Translations under genes and position numbers: made by a program
The notes under the pieces: generated by a model
Database searches by the model: none
What the model was told of the DNA's origin: nothing
What the model saw: the letters and a program-made list of their open reading frames with translations, nothing else
Shown: positions 53,209-60,988 of the stretch, piece by piece
How the letters are laid out: every line of letters starts with the position of its first letter
Position numbering within the stretch: position 1 is the first letter of the stretch
Assembly (NCBI RefSeq): GCF_000309385.1
Contig: NZ_JH976537.1
Span: 3,716,507 to 3,780,506 of the forward strand
Length of the DNA: 64,000 bases
Reading direction: 5' to 3'
Source of the DNA: Nodosilinea nodulosa PCC 7104
Lineage (GTDB): Bacteria; Cyanobacteriota; Cyanobacteriia; Phormidesmidales; Phormidesmidaceae

Positions 53209-53271
53209 GGTGGGTTACGGCCAAATCAGGGGATAAGGGCACAGCACAGCTTTCCTGGGGCCTAACCCACC
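53209..53271. repeat. Second ~63-bp element with GGTGGGTTACGGCC/GGCCTAACCCACC ends
   Basis: Same terminal inverted repeats as 51574-51638. The interior differs, as in a MITE family. Confidence 0.6.
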
Positions 53272-53329
53272 CTTGTATGTAAGGTTTGGCCCAAAATAGA
53301 CCTAGGAGTGACTCTGGACGCACCCTAAA

Positions 53330-53496
53330 GCCCTTTGGAGCTTGCTATGTAGAACAAGAGCCTCCCCCTTTCATTGACCTAGATTGCCGCCAGCAGACTG
53401 GACAGTATATTAGGGAGTCCTGAGATTCCCAAGCTGGATAACAAGGATAGCGCTGAGAGCGATCTGCCCCCTTGCCGTCATCAGGAGTATCGAACC
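53330..53496 (+). ncRNA. Candidate bridge (seek) RNA region of the IS110 element
   Basis: IS110-group elements keep a structured guide RNA in the non-coding left end before the transposase. Here about 170 bp separate host sequence from the transposase ATG and include GGGAGTCCTGAGATTCCC-like stem-loop potential (about 53412-53432). The 3' non-coding side is very short, consistent with a left-end RNA. Exact element ends and loops are not resolved. Confidence 0.35.
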
Positions 53497-54495
53497 ATGA
53501 CTCAAAACCTGATTCCCGTTGGCATTGATGTGAGCAAAGCCACCTTACATGTGGCGATTCTATTTCCAGAGCGTGCCAAACCCCAGTATCAGACCTTTGA
53601 TAACACCGAAGTGGGTTATGCCGCCTTGCAGGCGTGGTTAATCGAGGCCGGGGTGAAGACGGCCCATGTATGCCTAGAGGCGACCAGTATATATGGCCAT
53701 GGTGTAGCGACAGCGCTCCACCAGCAGGGCTACCGGGTCAGCATTGTCAACCCGGTGCGGATTCACGGCTACGCCAAAAGCCAACTCAAGCGCACCAAAG
53801 CTGATCGCCCTGATGCTACGCTGATTGCCCAGTTCTGCCGTGACCTCAAGCCCAGTGCCTGGCAACCGTCATCAGCGGACATCCAAACGCTACAAGAGTA
53901 CACCCGCCGTCTCGATGCCCTCACCCACATGCTGACCCAGGAGAAGAACCGCTTGGCCATCAGTTCCGACGCGCTAAAGTCTGATATTCAAGCCCACATC
54001 ACCTTCCTCGAAGCCCAGGTCAAGGCGTTAAAAAAGCAGCTGCGCAGTCATATCCAGAGCCATGAGCACTTGCAGGCCCAGGCGGACTTGCTGGTCTCCA
54101 TCGTGGGCATCGGCCCCGATACCGCCGCCCGGCTGCTGGCTGAAATCGGCGATATTCATGCCTTTACCTCCGCTCGTCAGCTCGCTGCCTATGCGGGGTT
54201 AACGCCCCAAGAACATACCTCTGGCACATCAGTGCAGGGCAAAACCCGACTCTGCAAGATTGGCAATGCCCGCATGCGAAAAGCGCTGTATTTCCCGGCC
54301 ATCGCCTTCCTGCGCCATGCCCGAGAACTTCACCCTTGGTGTGAGCGCCTAACGGCGGCGGGCAAAACCAAAATGGCGATTATCGGCGCTGCTATGCACA
54401 AGCTCATTCGTATCGTCTACGGCGTGTTGTCCTCAGGTCAACTCTACGATCCTGAAAAGCTGAAACCCCAAAAATCGGCCTTGGCTGTCCCTTGA
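53497..54495 (+). CDS. IS110-family transposase (DEDD recombinase)
   Basis: The 332-residue protein has an N-terminal RuvC-like DEDD domain: first Asp in GIDVSKATLHV, Glu in CLEATSIYG and Asp in KADRPDATLIA. The C-terminal Transposase_20 domain contains IVGIGPDTAARLLAEIGD and the TPQEHTSG-S segment with the Ser nucleophile. It appears intact. The insertion separates the flavoprotein gene from the copper amine oxidase gene, whose promoter may therefore be displaced. Confidence 0.9.
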   Translation: MTQNLIPVGIDVSKATLHVAILFPERAKPQYQTFDNTEVGYAALQAWLIEAGVKTAHVCLEATSIYGHGVATALHQQGYRVSIVNPVRIHGYAKSQLKRTKADRPDATLIAQFCRDLKPSAWQPSSADIQTLQEYTRRLDALTHMLTQEKNRLAISSDALKSDIQAHITFLEAQVKALKKQLRSHIQSHEHLQAQADLLVSIVGIGPDTAARLLAEIGDIHAFTSARQLAAYAGLTPQEHTSGTSVQGKTRLCKIGNARMRKALYFPAIAFLRHARELHPWCERLTAAGKTKMAIIGAAMHKLIRIVYGVLSSGQLYDPEKLKPQKSALAVP

Positions 54496-54522
54496 CGATC
54501 TCGGGCCAACACAGTATCTACG

Positions 54523-54558
54523 CATCCACCCATCTACCCATCCACTCAACTACCCATC
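54523..54558. repeat. Four and a half tandem 8-mers CATCYACC before the amine oxidase gene
   Basis: The units CATCCACC, CATCTACC, CATCCACT, CAACTACC and CATC end 14 bp before the ATG at 54573; AGGAG of the ribosome site follows directly. Related 16-mers occur at 43454 and 51688. Confidence 0.65.
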
Positions 54559-54572
54559 AAGGAGCGTATCCC

Positions 54573-56501
54573 ATGACCATTGCCCAAGATCGTCCTACCG
54601 CGATCGCCGTTGCCCACCCCCTCGAACCCCTCACCCCTGAGGAAATTGCCGTTGCGGTCACGATTTTGCGCCAGGAGAAGTCTTTGGGCGCGACGACCCG
54701 CTTTGCCACCGTCACTCTCCACGAACCAGCCAAGGAGACCGTGCTGAACTTTAAGCCGGGGAATCCCATCGCCCGTGAAGCCTTTGCGATCATTCTCGAC
54801 AACGCCACGGCGCAGACCTACGAGGCGATTGTCTCCATCACCGAGGGCAAAGTTACTTCCTGGCAACACATTCCCGGCGTGCAGCCGCCGATCATGCTGG
54901 ATGAGTTCATCGAGTGCGAGGAGGCGGTCAAGGCCTGCCCAGAATTTCAGGCGGCGATCGCCAAGCGCGGCATTACCGACACCAGTCTGGTCATGGTCGA
55001 CCCCTGGTCTGCCGGTAACTACGGCCTGGTTGACGAAGAGGGCGTGCGCCTCTCCCGCGCCCTGTGCTGGGTGCGGGCCAACCCCACCGACAACGGCTAC
55101 GCCCGCCCCATCGAAGGGGTCATTCCCGTCGTTGACCTCAACAAAATGGAGGTGATCCGGGTCGAAGACTACGGCGTGGTGCCCTTGCCCCCCAGGGACG
55201 GCAACTACTCCCAGGAGTACATCAAAAACTTCCGCACCGATCTCAAGCCGCTGGAGATTATTCAGCCCGAAGGCCCCAGCTTCACCGTCGAGGGCCACCA
55301 GATTTGCTGGCAAAAGTGGAAAATGCGCATCGGCTTCACCCCCCGTGAGGGCCTGGTGCTCTACACCGTCTCCTACAACGACGGCGGCGAAGAGCGGCCC
55401 ATTCTCTACCGCGCCTCCCTGGCGGAGATGACCGTGCCCTACGGCGACCCCCAGCCCCACCACTACCGCAAAAACGCCTTCGACGTGGGCGAGTACGGCG
55501 TCGGCACCCTAGCCAACTCCCTCAAGCTGGGCTGCGACTGCCTGGGCGAAATCTACTACTTCGACGCCTTTATGACCAACTCGCGCGGCGAAGTGGCTCA
55601 GATCGAGCACGCCGTCTGCCTCCACGAAGAAGACTTTGGCGTGCTGTGGAAGCACGTGGACTGGCGCACGGAAGAGACCGAGGTGCGCAGGTCGCGCCGC
55701 CTGGTGGTCTCCTTCATCGCCACCGTGGGCAACTACGAGTACGGCTTCTTCTGGTACTTCTACCAGGACGGCACCATTCAGTACGAGGTCAAGCTCACGG
55801 GCATGGTCAGCACCGCCGCCGTGCCCCCCGGCGAATCGCCCAAGTACGGCACTCTAATTGCCCCTCAGCTCTACGCCCCGGTCCACCAGCACATCTTTAA
55901 CGTGCGGATGGATATGTGCATTGACGGCCTGCAAAACTCGGTCTATGAAGTCGATATCGAACCCGAAGAGGAGGAGCACAATCCCTACGGCAACGCTTTC
56001 TACGCCAAGTCGACCCTGCTGACCACCGAACAGGCGGCCCAGCGCCTGATCGACCCCATGAAGGCCCGCTACTGGAAGATCGTCAACCCCACGGAAACCA
56101 ACGCCATGGGCTACCCCACCGCCTACAAGCTGATGCCGGGTGAAAACACCCTGCCCATGGCTAGATCGGGCGCCAGCGTCACCAAGCGCGCCACCTACAT
56201 GACCCAGCACCTGTGGGTGACCCCCTACGCGGAAGAGGAAAAATTTCCGGCGGGCAACTACCCCAACCAGCACCCCGGCGGCGAGGGGCTGCCGAAGTGG
56301 ACCGAGCGCGATCGCCCCATAGTCAACACCGACCTGGTGGTGTGGTACACCTTTGCCCACAGCCACGTGCCCCGCGCCGAAGACTGGCCGGTGATGCCGG
56401 TGGCCTACATTGGCTTTATGCTCAAACCGCTGAACTTCTTCAACGAAAACCCGGCTAACGACGTGCCCCCCGCTGCCAGCCAGCACAGCTGCTGCAATTA
56501 A
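54573..56501 (+). CDS. Copper amine oxidase (primary-amine oxidase), cytosolic
   Basis: The 642-residue protein has AAGGAG upstream of ATG 54573, supporting this start rather than one 81 bp earlier. The catalytic residues are visible: TPQ-precursor Tyr388 in VGNYEYG, catalytic base Asp304 in AFDVGEYG, and copper ligands His438 and His440 (HQH) plus His598 (SHVPRAEDWPVMP). It oxidises primary amines to aldehyde, NH3 and H2O2. No signal peptide is seen, so the reaction would be cytoplasmic; the NH3 could go to the GS-like ligases and the aldehyde to the ALDH or Fe-ADH. Confidence 0.9.
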   Translation: MTIAQDRPTAIAVAHPLEPLTPEEIAVAVTILRQEKSLGATTRFATVTLHEPAKETVLNFKPGNPIAREAFAIILDNATAQTYEAIVSITEGKVTSWQHIPGVQPPIMLDEFIECEEAVKACPEFQAAIAKRGITDTSLVMVDPWSAGNYGLVDEEGVRLSRALCWVRANPTDNGYARPIEGVIPVVDLNKMEVIRVEDYGVVPLPPRDGNYSQEYIKNFRTDLKPLEIIQPEGPSFTVEGHQICWQKWKMRIGFTPREGLVLYTVSYNDGGEERPILYRASLAEMTVPYGDPQPHHYRKNAFDVGEYGVGTLANSLKLGCDCLGEIYYFDAFMTNSRGEVAQIEHAVCLHEEDFGVLWKHVDWRTEETEVRRSRRLVVSFIATVGNYEYGFFWYFYQDGTIQYEVKLTGMVSTAAVPPGESPKYGTLIAPQLYAPVHQHIFNVRMDMCIDGLQNSVYEVDIEPEEEEHNPYGNAFYAKSTLLTTEQAAQRLIDPMKARYWKIVNPTETNAMGYPTAYKLMPGENTLPMARSGASVTKRATYMTQHLWVTPYAEEEKFPAGNYPNQHPGGEGLPKWTERDRPIVNTDLVVWYTFAHSHVPRAEDWPVMPVAYIGFMLKPLNFFNENPANDVPPAASQHSCCN

Positions 56502-56578
56502 TGCCAGACCAGTGCCTCCGGTCCTCATCGCGTACTATGGGAATACTGGAGTCACTGACGTCTGGGGTGCTGACGCAA

Positions 56579-56794
56579 ATGACCACAACACCGAATCAAG
56601 AGCCTAACATTCAGGGGTTATCGGCCCAGATGCAAAGTTTGTCTGACAAAATAGACAAGCTCTCTACGGATATGGAACGCTCTAACGATAAATTTGATGC
56701 CTACCAAAAGGGCACCCAGTGGGTGGTGCAGCTGGCGTTTACGCTGATTGCCAGCGCCACCCTCACAATTATTCTCTCAACGGTATTTAAGTAG
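56579..56794 (+). CDS. Small coiled-coil plus transmembrane protein
   Basis: From ATG 56579 the product is about 71 residues: a coiled-coil-like segment (LSAQMQSLSDKIDKLSTDME) followed by one C-terminal TM helix (QLAFTLIASATLTIILSTVF). A longer frame to 56501 adds uncertain residues. The function is unknown. It follows the amine oxidase gene on the same strand. Confidence 0.55.
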   Translation: MTTTPNQEPNIQGLSAQMQSLSDKIDKLSTDMERSNDKFDAYQKGTQWVVQLAFTLIASATLTIILSTVFK

Positions 56795-56829
56795 TACCTG
56801 CCACGCGGCGGCGATCGCCATCAGCCAGG

Positions 56830-57291
56830 TCAGGCCTCATTCGGATTCAGCTGCGCCATCTGCCAGGTGATCAGCGTTCCCACCGGGCTCCAGAGCAGGT
56901 AGGGCAGCAGCAGCAGCAGCGCATTGGTATCTACCTGCACCACAAACCAGGCCAGCACCAGGCCAAACACAAACCCCGCCGCCCCGATCGCCATCCCCAC
57001 CCGCAGACTCCGCAGCTTGCACATGACGGGCGTATAGCTGACAATCAGCAGCTCTAGCAGTGCATATCCCGCCATCAGCCACCAGCTTTGGGTCTGCCGC
57101 CAGACGATGTAGGCCGACCAGCCGCCGCAGATAAACACCACCGTCCACACGAACGGAATGGCAAACTCGAACGTCAGCCAGTCGGGACGGCGCAGTTGCT
57201 TGAACCACTTAATGTCGCGGGAGCTGAGCAGGCTGGAAGCGGCGGCGATCGCCACCCCCACTAACGCAATCGCCAACCAGGCTGGAATCAT
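56830..57291 (-). CDS. tspO: TspO/MBR-family membrane protein
   Basis: The product is about 153 residues from Met 57291 with five predicted helices. The opening WFKQLRRPDWLTFEFAIPFV and the W-x-x-VF-x-x-GG-WSAY-x-VW block are TspO-like. TspO binds porphyrins and cholesterol-like ligands and affects stress responses. The longer frame upstream adds a non-conserved arginine-rich start. Confidence 0.8.
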   Translation of the reverse strand: MIPAWLAIALVGVAIAAASSLLSSRDIKWFKQLRRPDWLTFEFAIPFVWTVVFICGGWSAYIVWRQTQSWWLMAGYALLELLIVSYTPVMCKLRSLRVGMAIGAAGFVFGLVLAWFVVQVDTNALLLLLPYLLWSPVGTLITWQMAQLNPNEA

Positions 57292-57497
57292 CACGCACCT
57301 CAAAGAGCCTGCTTTCAACTTAACCAGACCGGAGACACCGCCGCCTCTTACCCGTGACACAACTTCAAAGAAGCGGCGGCCAGTCATGAAACACTGGGCC
57401 GCTCAAGGCGGGCTGGTAGCGATGGCGCAGTGAGCTTCCGGCGGCCAGCCCTCTGGCGGCTGGAAGGCCTGTCGATGGCAATCTACTGGCGGCGTCC

Positions 57498-58319
57498 CTA
57501 ATCGTTTACCGACAGCATCAGGTGCGGGGTGGGAATGTGGTGATCGGCGCGAATGGGAATCACCGCCGTTCCCACCGTGAAAAACTCGATCACGTGGGAG
57601 CTCCAGGAATAGCGCCCCTCGTGTAGCTGCACCCCCACAATGCCCTCGGCCTTGAGGTGGGTGGCCTCGGCCTGCATCCGCTCCATGGCTAGCTCGCGAG
57701 CGTCGTACAACCCCTGCGTAAAGTTGGTCATCTCTACGTTCTTACCCATATTTTTGAACCACTGCCCAATGCCCTGGTAGGCCACGTGGTAAACGCAGTT
57801 GCCCATCACCATGCCCACAGGCCGATAGCCCGCCCGCAGGAGCGTCCAAAAGTCCTGCCCGGAGAGGTCGCTGGTAAAGGGTTTGTTATCTAGCGTGCGG
57901 TAGGAAATGTCGTGGTCACGGGCACGAACCGCCGTGCCGATCGCCACAAATTCTGCCAGGTTAGGTTCCCATTCCATGTGTTTGGCCGTTAGCCGTACGC
58001 CCACAATGCCGTCGGCACCCAGCGCGTCGGCTTCTGCTTCCATGCGGCTCATGGCCAGCTCCCGGGCATGGTACATCGCCTGCGACAGAACGGTCATCTC
58101 CATATTCTGGTTGACGCCCGCCCACTGAAAGCCGATGTGATACATAGAGCAGCCCACCACCATGCCCACGGGGTCGAACCCGGCTTCCTTGACCAGCAAA
58201 AATTCATTGACGGTTAGATCGCTGGTAAACAGGCGGTGAGCCTCGTCTTTTCCGCGCATAGCCGCCAGCCGTTCGCGGGCGTGGACTGGCAGATCGGAGG
58301 AGGAAGGAGCGTTGGTCAT
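57498..58319 (-). CDS. Tandem YbjQ/UPF0145-type domain protein
   Basis: True start is the ATG at 58319; the longer frame upstream runs inside the neighbouring gene and is not real. The 273-residue product has two similar halves. Each contains LFTSDLTVNEFLLVKEAGFD or FTSDLSGQDFWTLLRAGYRP, then GMVxGxxxYH and AxxLGADGIVGVRL-type segments. YbjQ-type (UPF0145) domains are small, of unproven role and sometimes annotated as heavy-metal-binding. It is the second member of a three-gene operon. Confidence 0.8.
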   Translation of the reverse strand: MTNAPSSSDLPVHARERLAAMRGKDEAHRLFTSDLTVNEFLLVKEAGFDPVGMVVGCSMYHIGFQWAGVNQNMEMTVLSQAMYHARELAMSRMEAEADALGADGIVGVRLTAKHMEWEPNLAEFVAIGTAVRARDHDISYRTLDNKPFTSDLSGQDFWTLLRAGYRPVGMVMGNCVYHVAYQGIGQWFKNMGKNVEMTNFTQGLYDARELAMERMQAEATHLKAEGIVGVQLHEGRYSWSSHVIEFFTVGTAVIPIRADHHIPTPHLMLSVND

Positions 58320-58324
58320 AGGGT

Positions 58325-59284
58325 TCAGTGGGTGGAGGATGGGTTGGTGGTAAGCTGCGCGACTTTGCCGTCGGCGAGGTTGTAGTAGAGCAGGGGGGAT
58401 TTGCGATCGCCCGCCGCAGGCTGCGGATCGTGCACAATAGCCGTGCCCACCGCCACAAAATGCGCCAGCAGGTCGTGATACTTCGTGTCGTTGACCTCGT
58501 ACTCGATATCTTCGATGCCCATGTCGATGTGCATGCCCACGGCCCCTTCGCCGCCGTGCTTTTGAATATCGGCGGTAAGGCGCTCTGCGGCCAGGTGACG
58601 GGCAATCTGAAACCCCTGGGTATATTGGACAATTTCCTGATTTTGGCTGCTGCCTCTGCCCAAAAAGCCTCCCCTGGTAATGTTGCGGGTGTTCCAGTCG
58701 GTGTGGACGTAGTAGGAGCAGATGCCCAGCACCAGGCCTCGGGGGTAGTAGCCGGCCTGGTGCAGCTGCCAAAACTCCTGGCCACTCAGGTCACTGGTGA
58801 AGGGGTTGGGGTCGGGGGCGCGATCGGGGATGCGGATAGCAGTACCGATCGCGGTGAATTCCACCGTCCGGGCGCTCCAGTCATAGCCGCCCAGTTTTAG
58901 CCGCACGCCGATCACCCCGTGGGCACCCAGGATGGTCGCTTCCTGCTGGAGCCGGGCGATCGCCAGTTCCCGCGCCGCCAGCTGAGCCTGGCTGAGACTG
59001 GTTAGCTCGCCAGTCGTGTTGCGGTAGCCATTGAAGTAGCCCCAATAGCTAACCTTATAGAAGGCGGTTCCCATCACCAGCCCAATGGGTTCGTAGCCTG
59101 CCTCGCGGGTGAGCAGGTGCTCGTTGGAGCTGAGGTCGCTGGTAAAAAAGCGATCGCCCCGCTTGCGCTGCTCTTCTAGACGATGGCGGGCGCGGTAGGG
59201 TATCTGGCCCCGCTCCAGCGCTCTGCGGGTGGCTTCCTGGGCCTCGCGCCGACTTTTATCATTCGCCGATTCCCAAAAAGGCAT
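58325..59284 (-). CDS. Tandem YbjQ/UPF0145-type domain protein, paralogue
   Basis: The 319-residue product has a basic, charged N-terminal helix (about 1-45) and then two YbjQ-like halves (FFTSDLSSNEHLLTREAGYE, ILGAHGVIGVRL, FTSDLSGQEFWQLHQAGYYP). It is clearly homologous to the next gene. It ends 5 bp before that gene's start and starts 3 bp after the end of the gene upstream, so all three are one operon. Confidence 0.8.
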   Translation of the reverse strand: MPFWESANDKSRREAQEATRRALERGQIPYRARHRLEEQRKRGDRFFTSDLSSNEHLLTREAGYEPIGLVMGTAFYKVSYWGYFNGYRNTTGELTSLSQAQLAARELAIARLQQEATILGAHGVIGVRLKLGGYDWSARTVEFTAIGTAIRIPDRAPDPNPFTSDLSGQEFWQLHQAGYYPRGLVLGICSYYVHTDWNTRNITRGGFLGRGSSQNQEIVQYTQGFQIARHLAAERLTADIQKHGGEGAVGMHIDMGIEDIEYEVNDTKYHDLLAHFVAVGTAIVHDPQPAAGDRKSPLLYYNLADGKVAQLTTNPSSTH

Positions 59285-59287
59285 CGA

Positions 59288-59689
59288 TCACCCTCCCAGG
59301 ACGAATTTATGCAGGGCTTCCCGAGTTTGGGCGCTCTGCTGCGATGCCTGCACCAGCTGCTGAGCGACGTCTTCTGTCCACTGGTCAACCGAAACTTGAG
59401 TCGTCTTTAGGACCACGCCCCGCACCAGCTTTAAGACCTTGGCGGTCAGGGCACCATGCTTTTCGCGGGTGATCTGGTAGTGGTAGTCATCAAACCGCAC
59501 CAAAATTTCCTTGACCGGGCGCGTTTTGGCAAACAAACCCCCGCCGCGAGTCACGGTTGTAGCCTGGGGCAAGGATTGCTCTAACTTTTGGGCCAAAAAT
59601 TCTAGTAGATCGTTTGTGTCTTGGTGATCCAGACGTAGGGCGGCGGCCAATACGTCTACCTGCAAAGCCGGATCAAGATCGTCAGTCAT
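59288..59689 (-). CDS. Conserved hypothetical protein, first gene of the YbjQ operon
   Basis: The product is about 133 residues with a helical N-terminus (LALQVDVLAAALRLD-type) and a beta-rich middle (VKEILVRFDDYHYQI). The C-terminus is amphipathic (VSVDQWTEDVAQQLVQASQQ). Start at ATG 59689 chosen over 59713 because GGTGAG precedes it. No family recognised, but the tight spacing with two YbjQ genes suggests a shared job. Confidence 0.6.
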   Translation of the reverse strand: MTDDLDPALQVDVLAAALRLDHQDTNDLLEFLAQKLEQSLPQATTVTRGGGLFAKTRPVKEILVRFDDYHYQITREKHGALTAKVLKLVRGVVLKTTQVSVDQWTEDVAQQLVQASQQSAQTREALHKFVLGG

Positions 59690-59834
59690 GCAAAGCTCAC
59701 CGGGTTTATACACCCATTAAAGCACTAGATTTTTGGCCCGGAGGGAGATCTGGGTAGCCCACTGAAACCTAACGTAACAATCGCAGGGAGCGGGTTCCAT
59801 GGCCAGGAGCAGGTTAAAAAAAGAATCAATCTAA

Positions 59835-59867
59835 CTTGATTTGAAAGACCTGATTTTTCAAATCAAG
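59835..59867 (-). terminator. Perfect 12-bp hairpin, probable terminator of the GFA gene
   Basis: CTTGATTTGAAA (59835-59846) pairs exactly with TTTCAAATCAAG (59856-59867), loop 9 bases. In the minus direction it is followed after about 12 bases by a T-rich run (TTCTTTTTTTAA). Confidence 0.6.
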
Positions 59868-59888
59868 CATTCACTTCAGAAGAAATCA

Positions 59889-59941
59889 ACTTAACAACTC
59901 AAATTAGCGGCAACAGACGACTTCAAACCCAGCGCTAACAG
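59889..59941. repeat. attC-like segment downstream of the GFA gene
   Basis: It begins with ACTTAAC (fits RYYYAAC) and ends AGCGCTAACAG. It aligns without gaps to 60584-60636 over 53 bases with 32 matches; the conserved parts are TAAC, AGCGGC and CAGCGCT. Confidence 0.4.
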
Positions 59942-59944
59942 CTT

Positions 59945-60391
59945 TCAAATGTCCTCTGGATTTGAATTGCTGGGTGGCGGAAACTTGGCAAATTTTGTCA
60001 AGTCTGGATTCAAGTAATCCCACGGTTGAGCACTCGAAACATAAAGGTGCACCTGAGGCTTAAACCAACTTGGATCGTCTAAGCTTCCTGCTTGAATACT
60101 GATAAAGTCAGCATTCGCACGTGAACCAAATAACCGAGAACCACAATGATTACAGAAGCCACGACTAATCGGATTGCCGCTATCGCCTATCACCTCATAA
60201 TATTTTACTTCTCCAAAAATAGTTACAGTATTGCGAGGCACCATCAGCGCGGCAGCAAATGCGCTTCCTGTCGCTCGCTGACAATCTCGGCAGTGACATA
60301 AACCCATTGCGATAGGTTTTGCCGAACATTCGTAGCGGATTGCTCCGCACATACAACCGCCAGTAAAACTTTTTGCCATGAAATTATCCAT
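59945..60391 (-). CDS. GFA-family (Mss4-like) zinc protein
   Basis: The 148-residue protein has CMCGAIRYE near the start, then CHCRDCQR and FCNHCGSRL. The zinc-binding Cys sets are those of the CENP-V/GFA family, once linked to glutathione-formaldehyde chemistry. The exact role is unknown. The gene stands between two attC-like segments, so it may be a captured gene cassette. Confidence 0.82.
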   Translation of the reverse strand: MDNFMAKSFTGGCMCGAIRYECSAKPIAMGLCHCRDCQRATGSAFAAALMVPRNTVTIFGEVKYYEVIGDSGNPISRGFCNHCGSRLFGSRANADFISIQAGSLDDPSWFKPQVHLYVSSAQPWDYLNPDLTKFAKFPPPSNSNPEDI

Positions 60392-60775
60392 CTTTCCATT
60401 TTCAAAGGCTTTGTAAACTCGACGAACCTACACAGCCGAACTACATCTTATCCAACCCAAAATGCTTTAGGGAAATCGACCATAAATAATTTCAAGTGTG
60501 AATATATCAATAACCTTTGAGCACTTGATTTTCGATATCGACAGATAAGTTTTTGACTACTGCCCTCATCTACAAATTAAGCTGCCTAACGTTCCCAACC
60601 AGCGGCGGCAAACAACCTAGGACTCAGCGCTGAGGGTTTGTGTTCGTCCGCTACAAGGGGGTTGTTGTGCTGCCGTCTGCTGAGGAACACACAGTTGCCC
60701 ATCGTCACAGTTGCTCATCGGGGGCATTGATGGCTTGTTAGACAAAAGTTCCAAAGTTGTGAAATGGGGAAAATG
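60392..60775. other. Gene-free region with long imperfect stem-loop
   Basis: No gene visible. It contains the attC-like segment (separate entry) and extra inverted sequences such as CTCAGCGCTGAG (about 60623-60634). Confidence 0.45.
60584..60636. repeat. attC-like segment upstream of the GFA gene
   Basis: It begins GCCTAAC (fits RYYYAAC). CAGCGGCGGCAAACAACC (about 60600-60617) can pair with GGGTTGTTGTGCTGCCGTC further right to give a long bulged stem. The partner GTTAGAC is at about 60738. Homologous to 59889-59941. Confidence 0.4.
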
Positions 60776-60988
60776 CTAACCTTTCCAGTTTTGTTTGGCT
60801 CTAGAAAAAATTTCGTCTAATTGCTGTCCTTCATAGAGTTGACGAGAAATTTCTACATAGTCAGTTGAGTTCTGGTTGATTAATGCCAGAAAGCGCAAAG
60901 TGGCTGCCATGCCGAGTTCTTGCTTGAGCGTGGCCAGGGCTTTGACCCGAAGTTGAGAATCATTCAGGGTTGGGGTAGAATCTGTCAT
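60776..60988 (-). CDS. Small protein overlapping the PIN gene, possible antitoxin
   Basis: The 70-residue helical protein (LRVKALATLKQELGMAATLR, then FLALINQNS, YVEISRQLYEGQQLDEIF) starts inside the stop of the PIN gene (ATGA overlap, 60985-60988). No named family recognised. Its size and tight coupling suggest it is the antitoxin or partner of the PIN protein, though antitoxins more often lie first. Confidence 0.6.
   Translation of the reverse strand: MTDSTPTLNDSQLRVKALATLKQELGMAATLRFLALINQNSTDYVEISRQLYEGQQLDEIFSRAKQNWKG

Noticed and set aside
58320-58772. N-terminal extension of the second YbjQ gene
   Set aside because: It runs out of frame through the neighbouring YbjQ gene; an ATG with conserved start lies at 58319.
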